DNA of 64,000 nucleotides from Mesorhizobium sp. SARCC-RB16n (GTDB lineage: Bacteria; Pseudomonadota; Alphaproteobacteria; Rhizobiales; Rhizobiaceae). The position numbers and the translations under genes were made by a program. Under the pieces are notes generated by a model, which did no database searches, had not been told where the DNA came from, and was given only the letters and a program-made list of their open reading frames with translations. The DNA is taken from positions 36,657 through 100,656 of the forward strand of contig NZ_ML703262.1 in NCBI RefSeq assembly GCF_008520305.1, read 5' to 3'. Below are positions 44,726 to 53,369 of the stretch, piece after piece. How positions within the stretch are numbered: position 1 is the first letter of the stretch; each line of letters opens with the position of its first letter.

Positions 44726-45679
44726 ATGCGCAAGGACCACTATGTGGCGCGAACCTACCTCCAGCGTTTCGTTCCACAGGGAGGTATGCTGCACGCCTAC
44801 CGCAAGTCGGACATGAAAGATTTTCCCTGTCATCCTGGCGACATATGCCGGGAGATGGGTGGTGACATCGTTCCCGATTTCCTTTCCAAGCCCGAGGCCC
44901 TTGGCGAGTACCGGAAGACTTTCGAACGGTACTGGAAACCTTCGGTGGAGGCGCTGGCGAACGGCCATGCGTCGGCAGAAATCAAGTTCGCCGTTTCGGG
45001 CTATATGGCAAATCTTATGGTCACCACTCCTGCCACTACGCGGCTATACGTGGAGGGTAGCAACCGGAATGTCATTGAGACAGTCCGAGCATACCAAGTA
45101 TTGAATGCGCGCCGAGGGAAAGCCGACCCAAAATTACAGAGAGCTATCGAGGAGGTAGACGCAGGACGCATCGCGGTCGAAACCTATCCAAACTTCATCC
45201 GCGCCATGATGACACGCCAACTCACGGAGCATGCTTGGCGCATCTATAACGCCGATTGGATTGTAGTGACAAATTCCACCCATCTGGAATTCGTCACCTG
45301 CGACAACCCGGCTGCGTTCCACGATCCTGGTCCTTTCCGGGGCGGAAAGCCTATCCTGCCCCGCTATCTACCGCTATCGCCTTCGCTTTGCCTTCATGTC
45401 GTCATGGACGTCTCAATGCGGCTTGGCGAGGCTGATTTTTCCGGAGAACCTCAGGGGTCTGTTCGGTTCGCGACGATCGAGCCCAGAGGAGTTGAACGGA
45501 TCAACGAGGCGGTCGTGCAATGCGCGGAAGAGCTGATTATCTCGTCCGGAAAACGGAATGACATCGAGGCCCTGGTAGCAAAGTACGCTAGCCATCGCGT
45601 GACACAGGAACTTATCTCGACCCCTCACCACGATGGCTTCCTTCAAGCAATGCGGATGCGAGTCATTGCGCCGGAGTAG
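44726..45679 (+). CDS. DUF4238 domain-containing protein
   Basis: A 317-residue soluble protein with the DUF4238 opening, KDHYVARTYLQRFV, and the internal ADWIVVTNSTHLEFVTCDNPAAF and YLPLSPSLCLHVVM that recur in the family. No catalytic activity is established. Its bases are visibly more A/T-rich and its codon choice more relaxed than its neighbours, which suggests recent acquisition between the TIGR02302 gene and the LysR gene. DUF4238 genes are generally scattered accessory genes, so defence or mobile-element roles are possible but unproven. Confidence 0.8.
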   Translation: MRKDHYVARTYLQRFVPQGGMLHAYRKSDMKDFPCHPGDICREMGGDIVPDFLSKPEALGEYRKTFERYWKPSVEALANGHASAEIKFAVSGYMANLMVTTPATTRLYVEGSNRNVIETVRAYQVLNARRGKADPKLQRAIEEVDAGRIAVETYPNFIRAMMTRQLTEHAWRIYNADWIVVTNSTHLEFVTCDNPAAFHDPGPFRGGKPILPRYLPLSPSLCLHVVMDVSMRLGEADFSGEPQGSVRFATIEPRGVERINEAVVQCAEELIISSGKRNDIEALVAKYASHRVTQELISTPHHDGFLQAMRMRVIAPE

Positions 45680-45830
45680 CACAGCGTTGGAGCCAATCGG
45701 CCACCGGTTCTCTGCGATGAGGATCGAGCGCCCGCACGACATTCGATTGTCGAGGCCTCACTTCATGAACCGCTCCTGAGCCCTGTGTCGCGAGCAAGGA
45801 AAGAGATGCTAATTTTCCGTGAGGATATGC

Positions 45831-46709
45831 CTAATCCAGGTGCCTGTTGACGAACGCCTCGCGGATCGCCTCCTGCATGCCGTCGATCGCCTCGCCCGAC
45901 GCGTTCGGATTGCGGTGCATCACCACATTGGAGGAATCGATGTCGCCGAACCCGTCGGCGACCGTGAGTTCGCGGCAGTCCGCCGGAATGTTGCTGCGCG
46001 AAATCGGCGCGATCGCCAAGCCTGAGGTGACGGCAAGCTTCAGGCCGCCGGTGGTGTCGCTGGTATAGGCGACGCGATAGGCAAGGCCGCGCTGCTCCAG
46101 CGATTTGATGGCGAAATCCTTGCACCAGCTGGCCCGGTTGTAGAGCGCGATCGGCACCGGACGTTCCTCATGCATGTGATGCAGGTTGGACGTCACCCAG
46201 ACCGTCGGATCGTGCATCAGCACTTCGCCGCCGGATGGGTCCTGCCATTCGAACACCACGCACAGATCGAGCTCGCCGGCGCCGAGCGCCGCGATCTGCG
46301 CCTCCGAATGGGCGTAACGCACGGTGACCTCGACCTTGGTATGGCGCTTCGAGAATGCGCCGAGCGCGCGCGACAAGATGGCGTGGCCATATTCCTCCGG
46401 AATGCCGATGCGCACCGGCCCGCCCAGTGGTGCTGCCGCCATCGACGCCGCCGTCTCGTCGAGCAGCGAGACGATGCGGCGGGCATTGACGATGAGTTCG
46501 CCGCCACGCCGCGTCAGTGCGACACCGCGGGAACCACGCTCGAACAGGCTGTCGCCGACCAGCTCTTCGAGCTTCTTCATCTGCATCGAGACGGCCGACT
46601 GCGTGCGGCCGGCCTGCTCGGCCGCCCTCGTGAAATTGCCGGCCTCTGCGATGGCCACGAAGGTGCGCAGGAGATCGCTGTCGAGGGTTGGCCGCATGGC
46701 ATCCATCAT
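45831..46709 (-). CDS. LysR-family transcriptional regulator
   Basis: A 292-residue regulator. The N-terminal winged helix is LLRTFVAIAEAGNFTRAAEQAGRTQSAVSMQMKKLEELVGDSLFERG. A ligand-binding domain of two Rossmann-like lobes follows (PVRIGIPEEYGHAIL and GELDLCVVFEW). It is divergent from the DMT transporter gene at 46919, with 209 bp between, and probably controls it. ATG 46697 (MRPTLDSDLL) is an alternative start that matches the family better. The effector is unknown. Confidence 0.9.
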   Translation of the reverse strand: MMDAMRPTLDSDLLRTFVAIAEAGNFTRAAEQAGRTQSAVSMQMKKLEELVGDSLFERGSRGVALTRRGGELIVNARRIVSLLDETAASMAAAPLGGPVRIGIPEEYGHAILSRALGAFSKRHTKVEVTVRYAHSEAQIAALGAGELDLCVVFEWQDPSGGEVLMHDPTVWVTSNLHHMHEERPVPIALYNRASWCKDFAIKSLEQRGLAYRVAYTSDTTGGLKLAVTSGLAIAPISRSNIPADCRELTVADGFGDIDSSNVVMHRNPNASGEAIDGMQEAIREAFVNRHLD

Positions 46710-46839
46710 AAGCAGATTTGATTGCTGGCATCATTCCAATTCGTTTGCAACATGTCAAACGCCGGCCGATAGTCGCCTCACCCATTGGATATGCAGCCGT
46801 GAAATCGGCCGCGGACCAATCAGAGAGTCCTCACTCGTG

Positions 46840-46872
46840 CCCGCTGCCCGAAAACGGTGGCGGGTTCTTTTT
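46840..46872 (+). terminator. Terminator-like hairpin in the DMT transporter leader
   Basis: CCCGCTGCC (46840-46848) pairs with GGTGGCGGG (46856-46864) with G-U pairs, followed by TTCTTTTT. It lies about 50 nt upstream of the transporter start on the same strand, so it could act as an attenuator rather than an end-of-gene signal. Confidence 0.5.
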
Positions 46873-46918
46873 GATCTGGAGAGGGTCCCGGATCGGATGC
46901 GCGGGAGCCTGAACGCCG

Positions 46919-47866
46919 ATGCAGAATAGGATGGTGCGCGGCATCCTGAGCCTGTGCCTGGGCGTGCTGGTCTTCTCGCTGCAGGACCCGCTCGTCAAAG
47001 CAGTGTCGAGCGGCTACCCGGTGACCGAGGTGATGGCGATCCGCTCGATCATCGCCCTGCCGATCCTGATTGCTCTCGTCCATGCCGATGTCGGACTCCG
47101 CGCCATCCTGTCGCGACGCTTCGGCATGCTGACGATGCGCGCCTTCATTCAGTTCACGTCCTACACCGTCTATTACCTGGCCATCGCCGCCCTCCCGCTG
47201 GCCGACGCCGTGGCGCTCTATTTCATGGCGCCGCTCTGCATCATGGCGATGGCCGGCCCCTATCTTGGCGAGCGCGTTTCCTGGCAGACGCTGGCAACCG
47301 TGCTGATCGGCATGCTTGGCGTCCTGGTGATGGTGCGCCCGGGCGCCGGACTGTTCGACTGGGCGGCCTTGTTGTCGCTAGGCTCGGCCGTGCTCTACGG
47401 CTTTTCGCAATTGATGGCTCGCAAGATCGGCGACACCGAATCCTCCACTGTAATGGCCTTCTACCAGAATGGCGCCTATCTGACCGGCGCGGCCGTGGTT
47501 GCCGGCACGTTCCACCTCGCCGGCATAACCCACGCCGTCCACCCGAGCCTCGAATTCCTGGTGCGGCCGTGGATCTGGCCGACACTGCCGGATTTCCTAA
47601 AGATGGCCGCGTGCGGTTTCGTCGCCTCGGCCGGCATGATCCTGCTTTCGCAGGGCTACCGGCTGGCGCCGGCCAACCGCGTCGCCACCTTCGAATATAG
47701 CGGCATCCTGTGGTCGCCGCTGTGGGGTTTCCTGTTCTTCGCCGAGGTACCACGCTCGACAACCGTGATCGGCGCGACGCTCATTATCGGCGCCGGCCTG
47801 CTGGCGCTCAACACCGAGCGGCGGACCAGCCTGGCGCCGGCGCTTGTCGCCAGGGATCCGGCCTGA
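46919..47866 (+). CDS. DMT-family (EamA) transporter
   Basis: A 315-residue membrane protein with ten helices and two EamA repeats. Repeat 1 is LSLCLGVLVFSLQDPLVKAVS to the VYYLAIAALPLADAVALYFMAPL segment. Repeat 2 ends in VATFEYSGILWSPLWGFLFFAEVP. This profile matches the RarD/YddG-like exporters of amino acids or metabolites, though the substrate is unknown. It is divergent from a LysR gene. Its stop codon directly abuts the stop codon of the converging response regulator gene. Confidence 0.9.
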   Translation: MQNRMVRGILSLCLGVLVFSLQDPLVKAVSSGYPVTEVMAIRSIIALPILIALVHADVGLRAILSRRFGMLTMRAFIQFTSYTVYYLAIAALPLADAVALYFMAPLCIMAMAGPYLGERVSWQTLATVLIGMLGVLVMVRPGAGLFDWAALLSLGSAVLYGFSQLMARKIGDTESSTVMAFYQNGAYLTGAAVVAGTFHLAGITHAVHPSLEFLVRPWIWPTLPDFLKMAACGFVASAGMILLSQGYRLAPANRVATFEYSGILWSPLWGFLFFAEVPRSTTVIGATLIIGAGLLALNTERRTSLAPALVARDPA

Positions 47867-48238
47867 TCAGGCGAAGCAGATCAGCGCCCGTTCGACGCGC
47901 GAACGGATCTCGGCCAGCGTGAAGGGTTTTTGCACGACATCGAGGATGATGCCGTTCAATTCCTCGGCGCGCTCGCGCTGGTCGGCATAGCCGGTCATCA
48001 GCATGATCTTCATCGCCGGGAAAAGCGCTGCGGCCGCAACCGCCATCTCGATGCCGTCCATCTCCGGCATGCGAATGTCGGAGACGACGAGATCGTAGCC
48101 GCCTTTTGCGGCGCGGATCAGCGAAAGCCCCTGCGCGCCGTCGGCGGCGATATCGATTGCGTGGCCGGCGCGTTCGAGCGCGCGGGCTGCGAGGGTGCGG
48201 ACGGACTCATCGTCCTCGACGATCAGAAGCTTTGCCAT
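47867..48238 (-). CDS. Single-domain response regulator
   Basis: A 123-residue receiver domain without an output domain. The acidic pocket is VEDDE, the phosphorylation site is D54 in DLVVSDIRMPEMDG, the switch Thr lies in LMTGYADQ, and K104 is in VVQKPFTLAEI. Such stand-alone receivers in alphaproteobacteria act in phosphorelays, for example DivK- or CpdR-like proteins. The partner is not identifiable here. Start ATG 48238 is preferred; ATG 48247 is also in frame. It is followed, in the transcription direction, by the abutting DMT gene stop. Confidence 0.9.
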   Translation of the reverse strand: MAKLLIVEDDESVRTLAARALERAGHAIDIAADGAQGLSLIRAAKGGYDLVVSDIRMPEMDGIEMAVAAAALFPAMKIMLMTGYADQRERAEELNGIILDVVQKPFTLAEIRSRVERALICFA

Positions 48239-48313
48239 GGCCGGCATATTTGGCGGCGAAAAGTTGACTTTTCCTGAAAGCGGAGCGGGTCAGCAAGTCT
48301 TTTTGGAAGTCGC

Positions 48314-48856
48314 TCAAACATCGCCCTTGACGACACCCACGAACGGCAGTTCGCGGAAGGCATGCGAGACATCCATGCCGTAGCCGACGACGAAATAATC
48401 GGGGCAGTCGAAGCCGACATAATCGGCGTTGAGTGCGGTCTGGCGGCGCATGCGCTTGTCGAGGAGGACGGCAATGGAACAGCTTTTCGCGCCGCGCGAC
48501 AGCATCAGGTCGCGGGTGAAGCTCAGCGTCTTGCCCGATTCCAGAATGTCGTCGATCAGCAGCACGTCGCGGCCGGCGACCTCGTTGTCGATGTCGCGCA
48601 GCACCCTGACCTCGCCGCTGGTGGTGCCGGCACCGTAGCTGGAGATGAAGATGAACTCGACTTCCGGCGACAGGCCGACATCGTGCATGGCGCGGATCAG
48701 GTCGGCTGCGAAGATGAACGAGCCTTTCAGCACCGAAATCACCAGCAGATCGTGATAGTCGTGCCCGGCGATCTCCTTGGCGAGTTCGAGGTTGCGCCGC
48801 GCGATCGCCGATGCCGAAAACAGGACTTCGATGTCCTTGCCGCGTACGATGGGCAT
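48314..48856 (-). CDS. hpt: Hypoxanthine phosphoribosyltransferase
   Basis: A 180-residue purine-salvage enzyme that makes IMP or GMP from the free base and PRPP. The PRPP loop is VLLIDDILESGKTLSFTRDLM, with the acidic pair in the 13-residue motif. LLVISVLKGSFIFAADLIRAM and the C-terminal YVGFDCPDYFVVGYGMDVSHAFRELPFVGVV base-binding region are typical of type I Hpt. It is on the minus strand between the response regulator and a membrane protein gene. Confidence 0.94.
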   Translation of the reverse strand: MPIVRGKDIEVLFSASAIARRNLELAKEIAGHDYHDLLVISVLKGSFIFAADLIRAMHDVGLSPEVEFIFISSYGAGTTSGEVRVLRDIDNEVAGRDVLLIDDILESGKTLSFTRDLMLSRGAKSCSIAVLLDKRMRRQTALNADYVGFDCPDYFVVGYGMDVSHAFRELPFVGVVKGDV

Positions 48857-48879
48857 TGCTGGTCTTCCCCGGTGATCGC

Positions 48880-49524
48880 CTATTCGGCGAAAGTAACCAA
48901 AACGGTTCTCACGCCGTTCTTAGGCACGTCGAGCCGGCTGGCAAAGCCGAATCTTTCACCCGATGCCAGCGAGCGGCCGGATGTCCCCAACGTATAGCGG
49001 ATCGTGCGCCCGTCATTGCCCGTCACCCGGATTTCGAGCGGCGGCATTGTCGCCGGCCTCGCCCCGTCATTGGCGGCCTCGCCATCGACGAACAGCACCG
49101 GATTGGCTCCCGAGGCGTCGACGCGTGAGGTGATGCCTGAAATCGTCAGCGCCGACGCTTGCGCGCCGGACAGGAACGGCGCCTGGCGCACCAGCGCATG
49201 TCCGCCGGAGACCCAGAAGGCGGCAAGGGCGGCACCAATGCCGGCGATCCAGAAGATCGGCCCGCCGCGCGAGGCCGATGGCCGTTCCGCCGGCGCCTCC
49301 GGCTTGCGCAACATATCCATGCCCTCGATGGGCGGGGTGACGATCACACGCGGCGGCGGTGAATCGCTTTCCACGGCAGGAGCAAAGCGCGGCATCACTT
49401 CATAGTCGGCATCGATGATATCGGCCGCCGGACTGCGCGCGATCCGGTCCGCCGCGGCAATTGCCGGTGGATCGGTCATGATTTCGCCGGAAACCGGGCG
49501 CGCGGTTCGCTGGTCAGCCATCAT
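48880..49524 (-). CDS. Unknown membrane-anchored protein upstream of hpt
   Basis: A 214-residue protein. Its N-terminal half is Pro/Asp-rich and probably cytoplasmic (IIDADYEVMPRFAPAVES). One helix follows (GGPIFWIAGIGAALAAFWVSGG, about 88-108). The C-terminal part (about 120-214) is a predicted beta-sandwich (ALTISGITSRVDASG, then IRYTLGTSGRSLASGERFGFASRL) resembling the C-terminal part of DUF3426 proteins. No zinc-finger start is present. It is divergent from ftsE, with a CtrA-type box in the intergenic region. Homology to a named family is tentative. Confidence 0.7.
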   Translation of the reverse strand: MMADQRTARPVSGEIMTDPPAIAAADRIARSPAADIIDADYEVMPRFAPAVESDSPPPRVIVTPPIEGMDMLRKPEAPAERPSASRGGPIFWIAGIGAALAAFWVSGGHALVRQAPFLSGAQASALTISGITSRVDASGANPVLFVDGEAANDGARPATMPPLEIRVTGNDGRTIRYTLGTSGRSLASGERFGFASRLDVPKNGVRTVLVTFAE

Positions 49525-49627
49525 GGCCTAGTATTGCACCTGTTCGCTTTTCGTTTCTTTTGCGTAAACACAAATGGTTAACGCTTCCCCACCGGAGCTC
49601 TCGTGACGCGCCGAAACAGCCGAGGAA

Positions 49628-49643
49628 TTAACCGCCGGTTAAC
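49628..49643. promoter_or_regulatory. CtrA-type binding box (TTAA-N7-TTAAC)
   Basis: TTAA-CCGCCGG-TTAAC at 49628-49643 is an exact match to the CtrA consensus TTAA-N7-TTAA(C). It lies in the 251-bp divergent region between the membrane protein gene and ftsE, about 130 bp before the ftsE start. Cell-cycle control of ftsE-ftsX or of the divergent gene is inferred. The match is also part of a palindrome, so another repressor could use it. Confidence 0.6.
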
Positions 49644-49703
49644 CATGCCGGCCGATGGTCTTTTCCCAGAACAGGCCGGCTCGCTGCCGGCTCTAAAAGA
49701 GAC

Positions 49704-49754
49704 AGAGCATGATGTCGCCCGAAAACCGCGTCACACTTTTCGGCATCGTGCTCT
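49704..49754 (+). repeat. Palindromic intergenic repeat before ftsE
   Basis: AGAGCATGATG at the left and GCATCGTGCTCT at the right are inverted arms. The inner CCCGAAAA and CTTTTCGG continue the stem. It is another copy of the CCGAAAAG palindrome family, ending 22 bp before the TTG start of ftsE, so it is probably in the 5' untranslated region. Confidence 0.72.
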
Positions 49755-49775
49755 AGAAATTTCAGGTCGCCGAAA

Positions 49776-50435
49776 TTGATTCGCTTCGAAAATGTCGGCC
49801 TCCGCTATGGCATGGGTCCGGAAATCCTCCGCGACATCTCCCTGCACATACCGGAGCGCTCCTTCCAGTTCCTGAGCGGGCCTTCGGGCGCCGGCAAGAC
49901 GACCTTGCTGCGCCTTTTGTTCATGTCGCTGAAACCGACGCGCGGGCTGATCACCATCTTCGGGAAGGATCGCTCGCGCATCTCCCGCACCGAACTGCCG
50001 CATCTGCGGCGCCGTATCGGCGTGGTCTTCCAGGATTTTCGCCTGCTCGACCATATGACCACCTATGAAAATGTCGCTTTGCCATTGCGCGTGCGCGGGC
50101 GCGAGGAAGCGAGCTACCGCACCGATGTCACCGAGTTGTTGAAATGGGTGGGGCTTGGCGAGCGCATGCATGTGCTGCCGCCGGTGCTGTCAGGCGGCGA
50201 GAAGCAACGCGCCGCGATCGCGCGCGCCCTGATCGAGCAGCCGGAGATCCTGCTCGCCGACGAGCCGACCGGCAACGTCGATCCGCCATTGGCGCGGCGC
50301 CTGCTCAGGCTGTTCATCGAGCTCAATCGCCTCGGCACCGCCGTGGTGATCGCGACCCACGACCTTGGCCTGATGGAGCAGGTTGACGCGCGCCGCATGA
50401 TCCTGGCCGGCGGAAGGCTTGATATCTATGACTGA
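49776..50435 (+). CDS. ftsE: Cell division ATP-binding protein FtsE
   Basis: A 219-residue ABC ATPase that, with FtsX, couples the divisome to periplasmic peptidoglycan hydrolases. It has [23 protein letters not shown] (Walker A region), VFQDFRLLDHMTTYENVALPL, LSGGEKQRAAIARALI and LLADEPTGNVDPPLARR. The start is TTG at 49776, with only a weak CAGG upstream. The stop overlaps the FtsX start by 8 nt. A CtrA-type box lies upstream at 49628-49643. Confidence 0.93.
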   Translation: MIRFENVGLRYGMGPEILRDISLHIPERSFQFLSGPSGAGKTTLLRLLFMSLKPTRGLITIFGKDRSRISRTELPHLRRRIGVVFQDFRLLDHMTTYENVALPLRVRGREEASYRTDVTELLKWVGLGERMHVLPPVLSGGEKQRAAIARALIEQPEILLADEPTGNVDPPLARRLLRLFIELNRLGTAVVIATHDLGLMEQVDARRMILAGGRLDIYD

Positions 50436-51414
50436 GCTATCGGCCGACCATTTCGAGGACCAAGACGCCGAGGCGGTCGAGGCGAGACCGCGCGCCCAGC
50501 GCAAGATGGCGCCGATCGTGCCGGCGCAGAACATTGCCGGCCGCGCTCTGGTGCTGGTCATCGCCATCATGACCTTCCTGTCCTGCCTGACCTTCGGCGC
50601 GGTGACGCTGGTGCGCGACACGGCTTCGGTCTGGGAAAACCAGATTTCGCGCGAGGCAACGATCCAGATCAAGCCGGCTGACGGCCTCGACATGGAGGCA
50701 GCGCTTACCCAGGCCTCGCAGATTGCCGGCGAATTCCCCGGCGTGAAGTCGACCCGCATCATCGACCGCGAAGCGACCGCCAGGCTGCTGGAGCCCTGGC
50801 TGGGTTCGGGCCTCAATATCGACGACCTGCCGGTGCCGCGCCTGATCATCGTCACCATCGACGAGAACAGCCCGCCCGACTTCGCCGCCATGCGCGCCGC
50901 GATCACGCCGAAACTGCCGAGTGCATCGCTCGACGACCACCGCACCTGGGTCGACCGGCTGGTGGCCATGGCCCGCACCACGGTGACCATCGGCGTCGCC
51001 GTGCTGGCGTTGATGCTGTCCGCGACAGTGCTGACGGTGGTGTTCGCGACCCGTGGCGCCATGGACGGCAACGGCCACATCATCGAGGTGCTGCATTTCG
51101 TCGGCGCCGAGGCGCGCTTCATCGCACGCGAATTCCGCCGGCATTTCCTGGTCACCGGCATGAAGGGCGCGGCCGCCGGCGGTGCTGCCGCGGTGCTCGT
51201 CTTCATCGTGTTCTCCTGGTGGTCGTCGCGCAATATGGCAACGCCGCAGGCCGATCAGGCGACCGCCTTGTTTGGTAATTTCGCCATCGGCTCGGCGGGT
51301 TATCTCGGCGTCGTCCTGATGGTGCTGGTCATCGGCGCTCTGACGGCGGCGACCTCGCACGTCACCGTCGTCGCCTATCTCAGCGACATCGACGTTCGCC
51401 AGCCCGATGCCTGA
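50428..51414 (+). CDS. ftsX: Cell division protein FtsX
   Basis: A 328-residue membrane protein with a cytoplasmic N-terminus, one helix at about 43-63 (LVLVIAIMTFLSCLTFGAVTL), a periplasmic loop, and three further helices at about 193-320. The pattern DDHRTWVDRLVAMARTTVTIGVAVLALMLSATVLTVVFAT is the FtsX core. It forms a heterotetramer with FtsE. ATG 50428 is inside the ftsE end. ydcF follows after 110 bp. Confidence 0.92.
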   Translation: MTELSADHFEDQDAEAVEARPRAQRKMAPIVPAQNIAGRALVLVIAIMTFLSCLTFGAVTLVRDTASVWENQISREATIQIKPADGLDMEAALTQASQIAGEFPGVKSTRIIDREATARLLEPWLGSGLNIDDLPVPRLIIVTIDENSPPDFAAMRAAITPKLPSASLDDHRTWVDRLVAMARTTVTIGVAVLALMLSATVLTVVFATRGAMDGNGHIIEVLHFVGAEARFIAREFRRHFLVTGMKGAAAGGAAAVLVFIVFSWWSSRNMATPQADQATALFGNFAIGSAGYLGVVLMVLVIGALTAATSHVTVVAYLSDIDVRQPDA

Positions 51415-51524
51415 GACGCCTGTTGTCGGTTGGACGGTGTGGATGAAGTGATCACGGATGGAGAATTTGCGTAACGCAAAGTGCGTCTTTTATCTATCAA
51501 AGGCCGCATTTCAGGATTAACCAT

Positions 51525-52250
51525 ATGGCTATGGACGTGCGGGATTCGACCGGGACGGCTGGACAGATGCCAGTAGTGGTTATTCGCTCGCGCGACCACG
51601 GCAAGGTCAGCCGTTTGCGGACGGCCTGGCGCCTCTCGGCTCTCTCGCTGCTCATCCTTGCAACACTGTTTGCCGGCGGCTTCGGCTGGTTCGCCAACAA
51701 GGTTAGCCACCTGACCACGCCCGCCAATCCGGCGAAGGCCGATGCGATCATCGTGTTGACCGGCGGTCAGTCGCGCCTCGACGCAGCGATGGAACTTCTG
51801 GCATCCGGCAAGGGCGAGCGGCTTTTGATCAGTGGCGTGCATCCCTCCGCCAGCCGTCGCCAACTCCAGGCGGCGACCGGTGGCGACAAGCAGCTGTTTT
51901 CCTGCTGTGTCGACATCGATCGAGCCGCGCTCGACACGATCGGCAACGCCGAGGAAAGCGCAAAATGGGTGGAAAACCATGCCTATGGCACGGTGATCCT
52001 GGTCACCAACAATTATCACATGCCGCGCAGCCTGCTGGAGATGGGCCGGCTGCTGCATGGCGCCAAGCTCGAACCCTACCCGGTGGTCAATTCCAACCTC
52101 GACAATGGCGGCTGGCTGGTCAAGCCGCAGGCACTGCGGGTGCTGTTCACCGAATATACCAAATACCTGCTGGCGCTGGCTCGCGGCGTTATCCCGGTGA
52201 AGCCGACGCCCGAAGGCATCGCGCTGGCCGAGACCGCCGCCGGCGGCTGA
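51525..52250 (+). CDS. YdcF/ElyC-family (DUF218) membrane protein
   Basis: A 241-residue protein with one N-terminal helix (about 37-57) and a DUF218 domain: KADAIIVLTGGQSRLDAAMELL, LLISGVHP, GNAEESAKWVEN and LVTNNYHMPRSLLEM. ElyC and SanA members act in envelope polysaccharide assembly. It follows ftsE-ftsX. In relatives plsC usually comes next (recollection, not checked here); in this window a 2.7-kb decaying cassette separates ydcF and plsC. Confidence 0.9.
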   Translation: MAMDVRDSTGTAGQMPVVVIRSRDHGKVSRLRTAWRLSALSLLILATLFAGGFGWFANKVSHLTTPANPAKADAIIVLTGGQSRLDAAMELLASGKGERLLISGVHPSASRRQLQAATGGDKQLFSCCVDIDRAALDTIGNAEESAKWVENHAYGTVILVTNNYHMPRSLLEMGRLLHGAKLEPYPVVNSNLDNGGWLVKPQALRVLFTEYTKYLLALARGVIPVKPTPEGIALAETAAGG

Positions 52251-52257
52251 GCCCGCG

Positions 52258-52814
52258 TCATTGCCTGGCGCCAACCCCTGAAACGCCCTTGAGGCGCGCG
52301 ATCTCCTGTTCAAGGTTCTGGATGCGGCGGTCGCGCTCGCCAAGCGCCGCCGCCACATCTGCCGCCTCGAAACGCTGCGGTATATGTTGCGGGCAATTGG
52401 CATCCCAGGCCGAGACGGTGAACAGAATGATCTGCTCCGGACGCGCCTTGTAGTCCGGCGGCATCAGCCTTGCCGTCAACTCGGCATCGTCTTCGACAAC
52501 GCGCGCCGTGCCCCAGATCTTGATGCGCTGGCGCCAGAAAAATCCGCGAAGCCGATCGTCTTCTCGTCGAGCACCTTGAGAAAGCCGGCAGGGCCGCCGC
52601 GATGCTGGATGTAGGGCTGGCCATCGCCATTAGCCGTCGACAGGAAGACACTGGTCTGCATTTCGATGAAAGTGGCAAGGTCTGCCGTGATGACGGCTTG
52701 CCAACCGCCGCGCTCCTCGACGCGGGCGTAGGACTGGCGCGACCCCTTGCGCGCCTGGATCGCCTTGACCGTCGGCGTGAAGGCGACATCGCTCGTAAAA
52801 GCGTGTGCATTCAT
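52258..52814 (-). pseudogene. Pyridoxamine 5'-phosphate oxidase-like gene, internally deleted and frameshifted
   Basis: Reading leftward, the first part runs to IGFADFSG and matches the FMN-binding fold of this family (FLSTANGDGQPYIQHRGGPAGFLKV). The frame then shifts. The next frame gives RIKIWGTARVVEDDAELTAR and PDYKARPEQIILFTVSAWDANCPQHI, the expected C-terminal part. About 25-30 residues that normally lie between the ADF and RRIKIWG segments are missing at about 52525-52545. The two pieces would be 112 and 73 residues. The deletion is too large for a sequencing slip, so the gene is most likely dead. Confidence 0.85.
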
Positions 52815-52839
52815 CGAAACCTCCTTGCATGAAACGTTT

Positions 52840-53310
52840 CTAAAGTCCGAGCTCCGACAATGTCGGGTGGTCGTCCGGCCGCCGGCCGAGCGGCCAGTGA
52901 TATTTGCGCTCGGCCTCGGCGATCGGCAGGTCGTTGATGCTGGCGATGCGCAGGCGCATCAGCCCGTTTTCGTCGAATTCCCAGTTCTCGTTGCCATAAC
53001 TGCGGAACCATGAGCCGCTGGCGTCGTGCCATTCATAGGCGAAGCGCACAGCGATGCGGTTGCCATGGAAGGCCCAGACCTCCTTGATCAGCCGGTAGTC
53101 GAGTTCGCGGCTCCATTTGCGCGTCAGGAAAGCCTGGATGGCATCGCGCCCCTGCAGGAACCCGGATCGGTTGCGCCAACGACTGTCCGCCGTATAGGCG
53201 AGCGCAACGCGCGCCGGATCGCGCGAGTTCCAGGCATCCTCGGCCATGCGCGCCTTCTGGACTGATGTCTCTGCGGTAAAGGGCGGAAGCGGCGGGCGGC
53301 TCTTAGACAT
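52840..53310 (-). CDS. DUF1348 (SnoaL/NTF2-like) protein
   Basis: A 156-residue protein of the NTF2-like DUF1348 family. Typical segments are [76 protein letters not shown] and [11 protein letters not shown]. It is probably a small single-domain enzyme or binding protein of unknown substrate. AGAGGAA precedes ATG 53310. It lies between two broken genes of the same leftward transcription unit and looks intact. Confidence 0.88.
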   Translation of the reverse strand: MSKSRPPLPPFTAETSVQKARMAEDAWNSRDPARVALAYTADSRWRNRSGFLQGRDAIQAFLTRKWSRELDYRLIKEVWAFHGNRIAVRFAYEWHDASGSWFRSYGNENWEFDENGLMRLRIASINDLPIAEAERKYHWPLGRRPDDHPTLSELGL

Positions 53311-53369
53311 TGGATTCCTCTTGGGCATGAAGGATGGGGACCGGCGAGCACCGCGGCTCCTTTCCGGAT

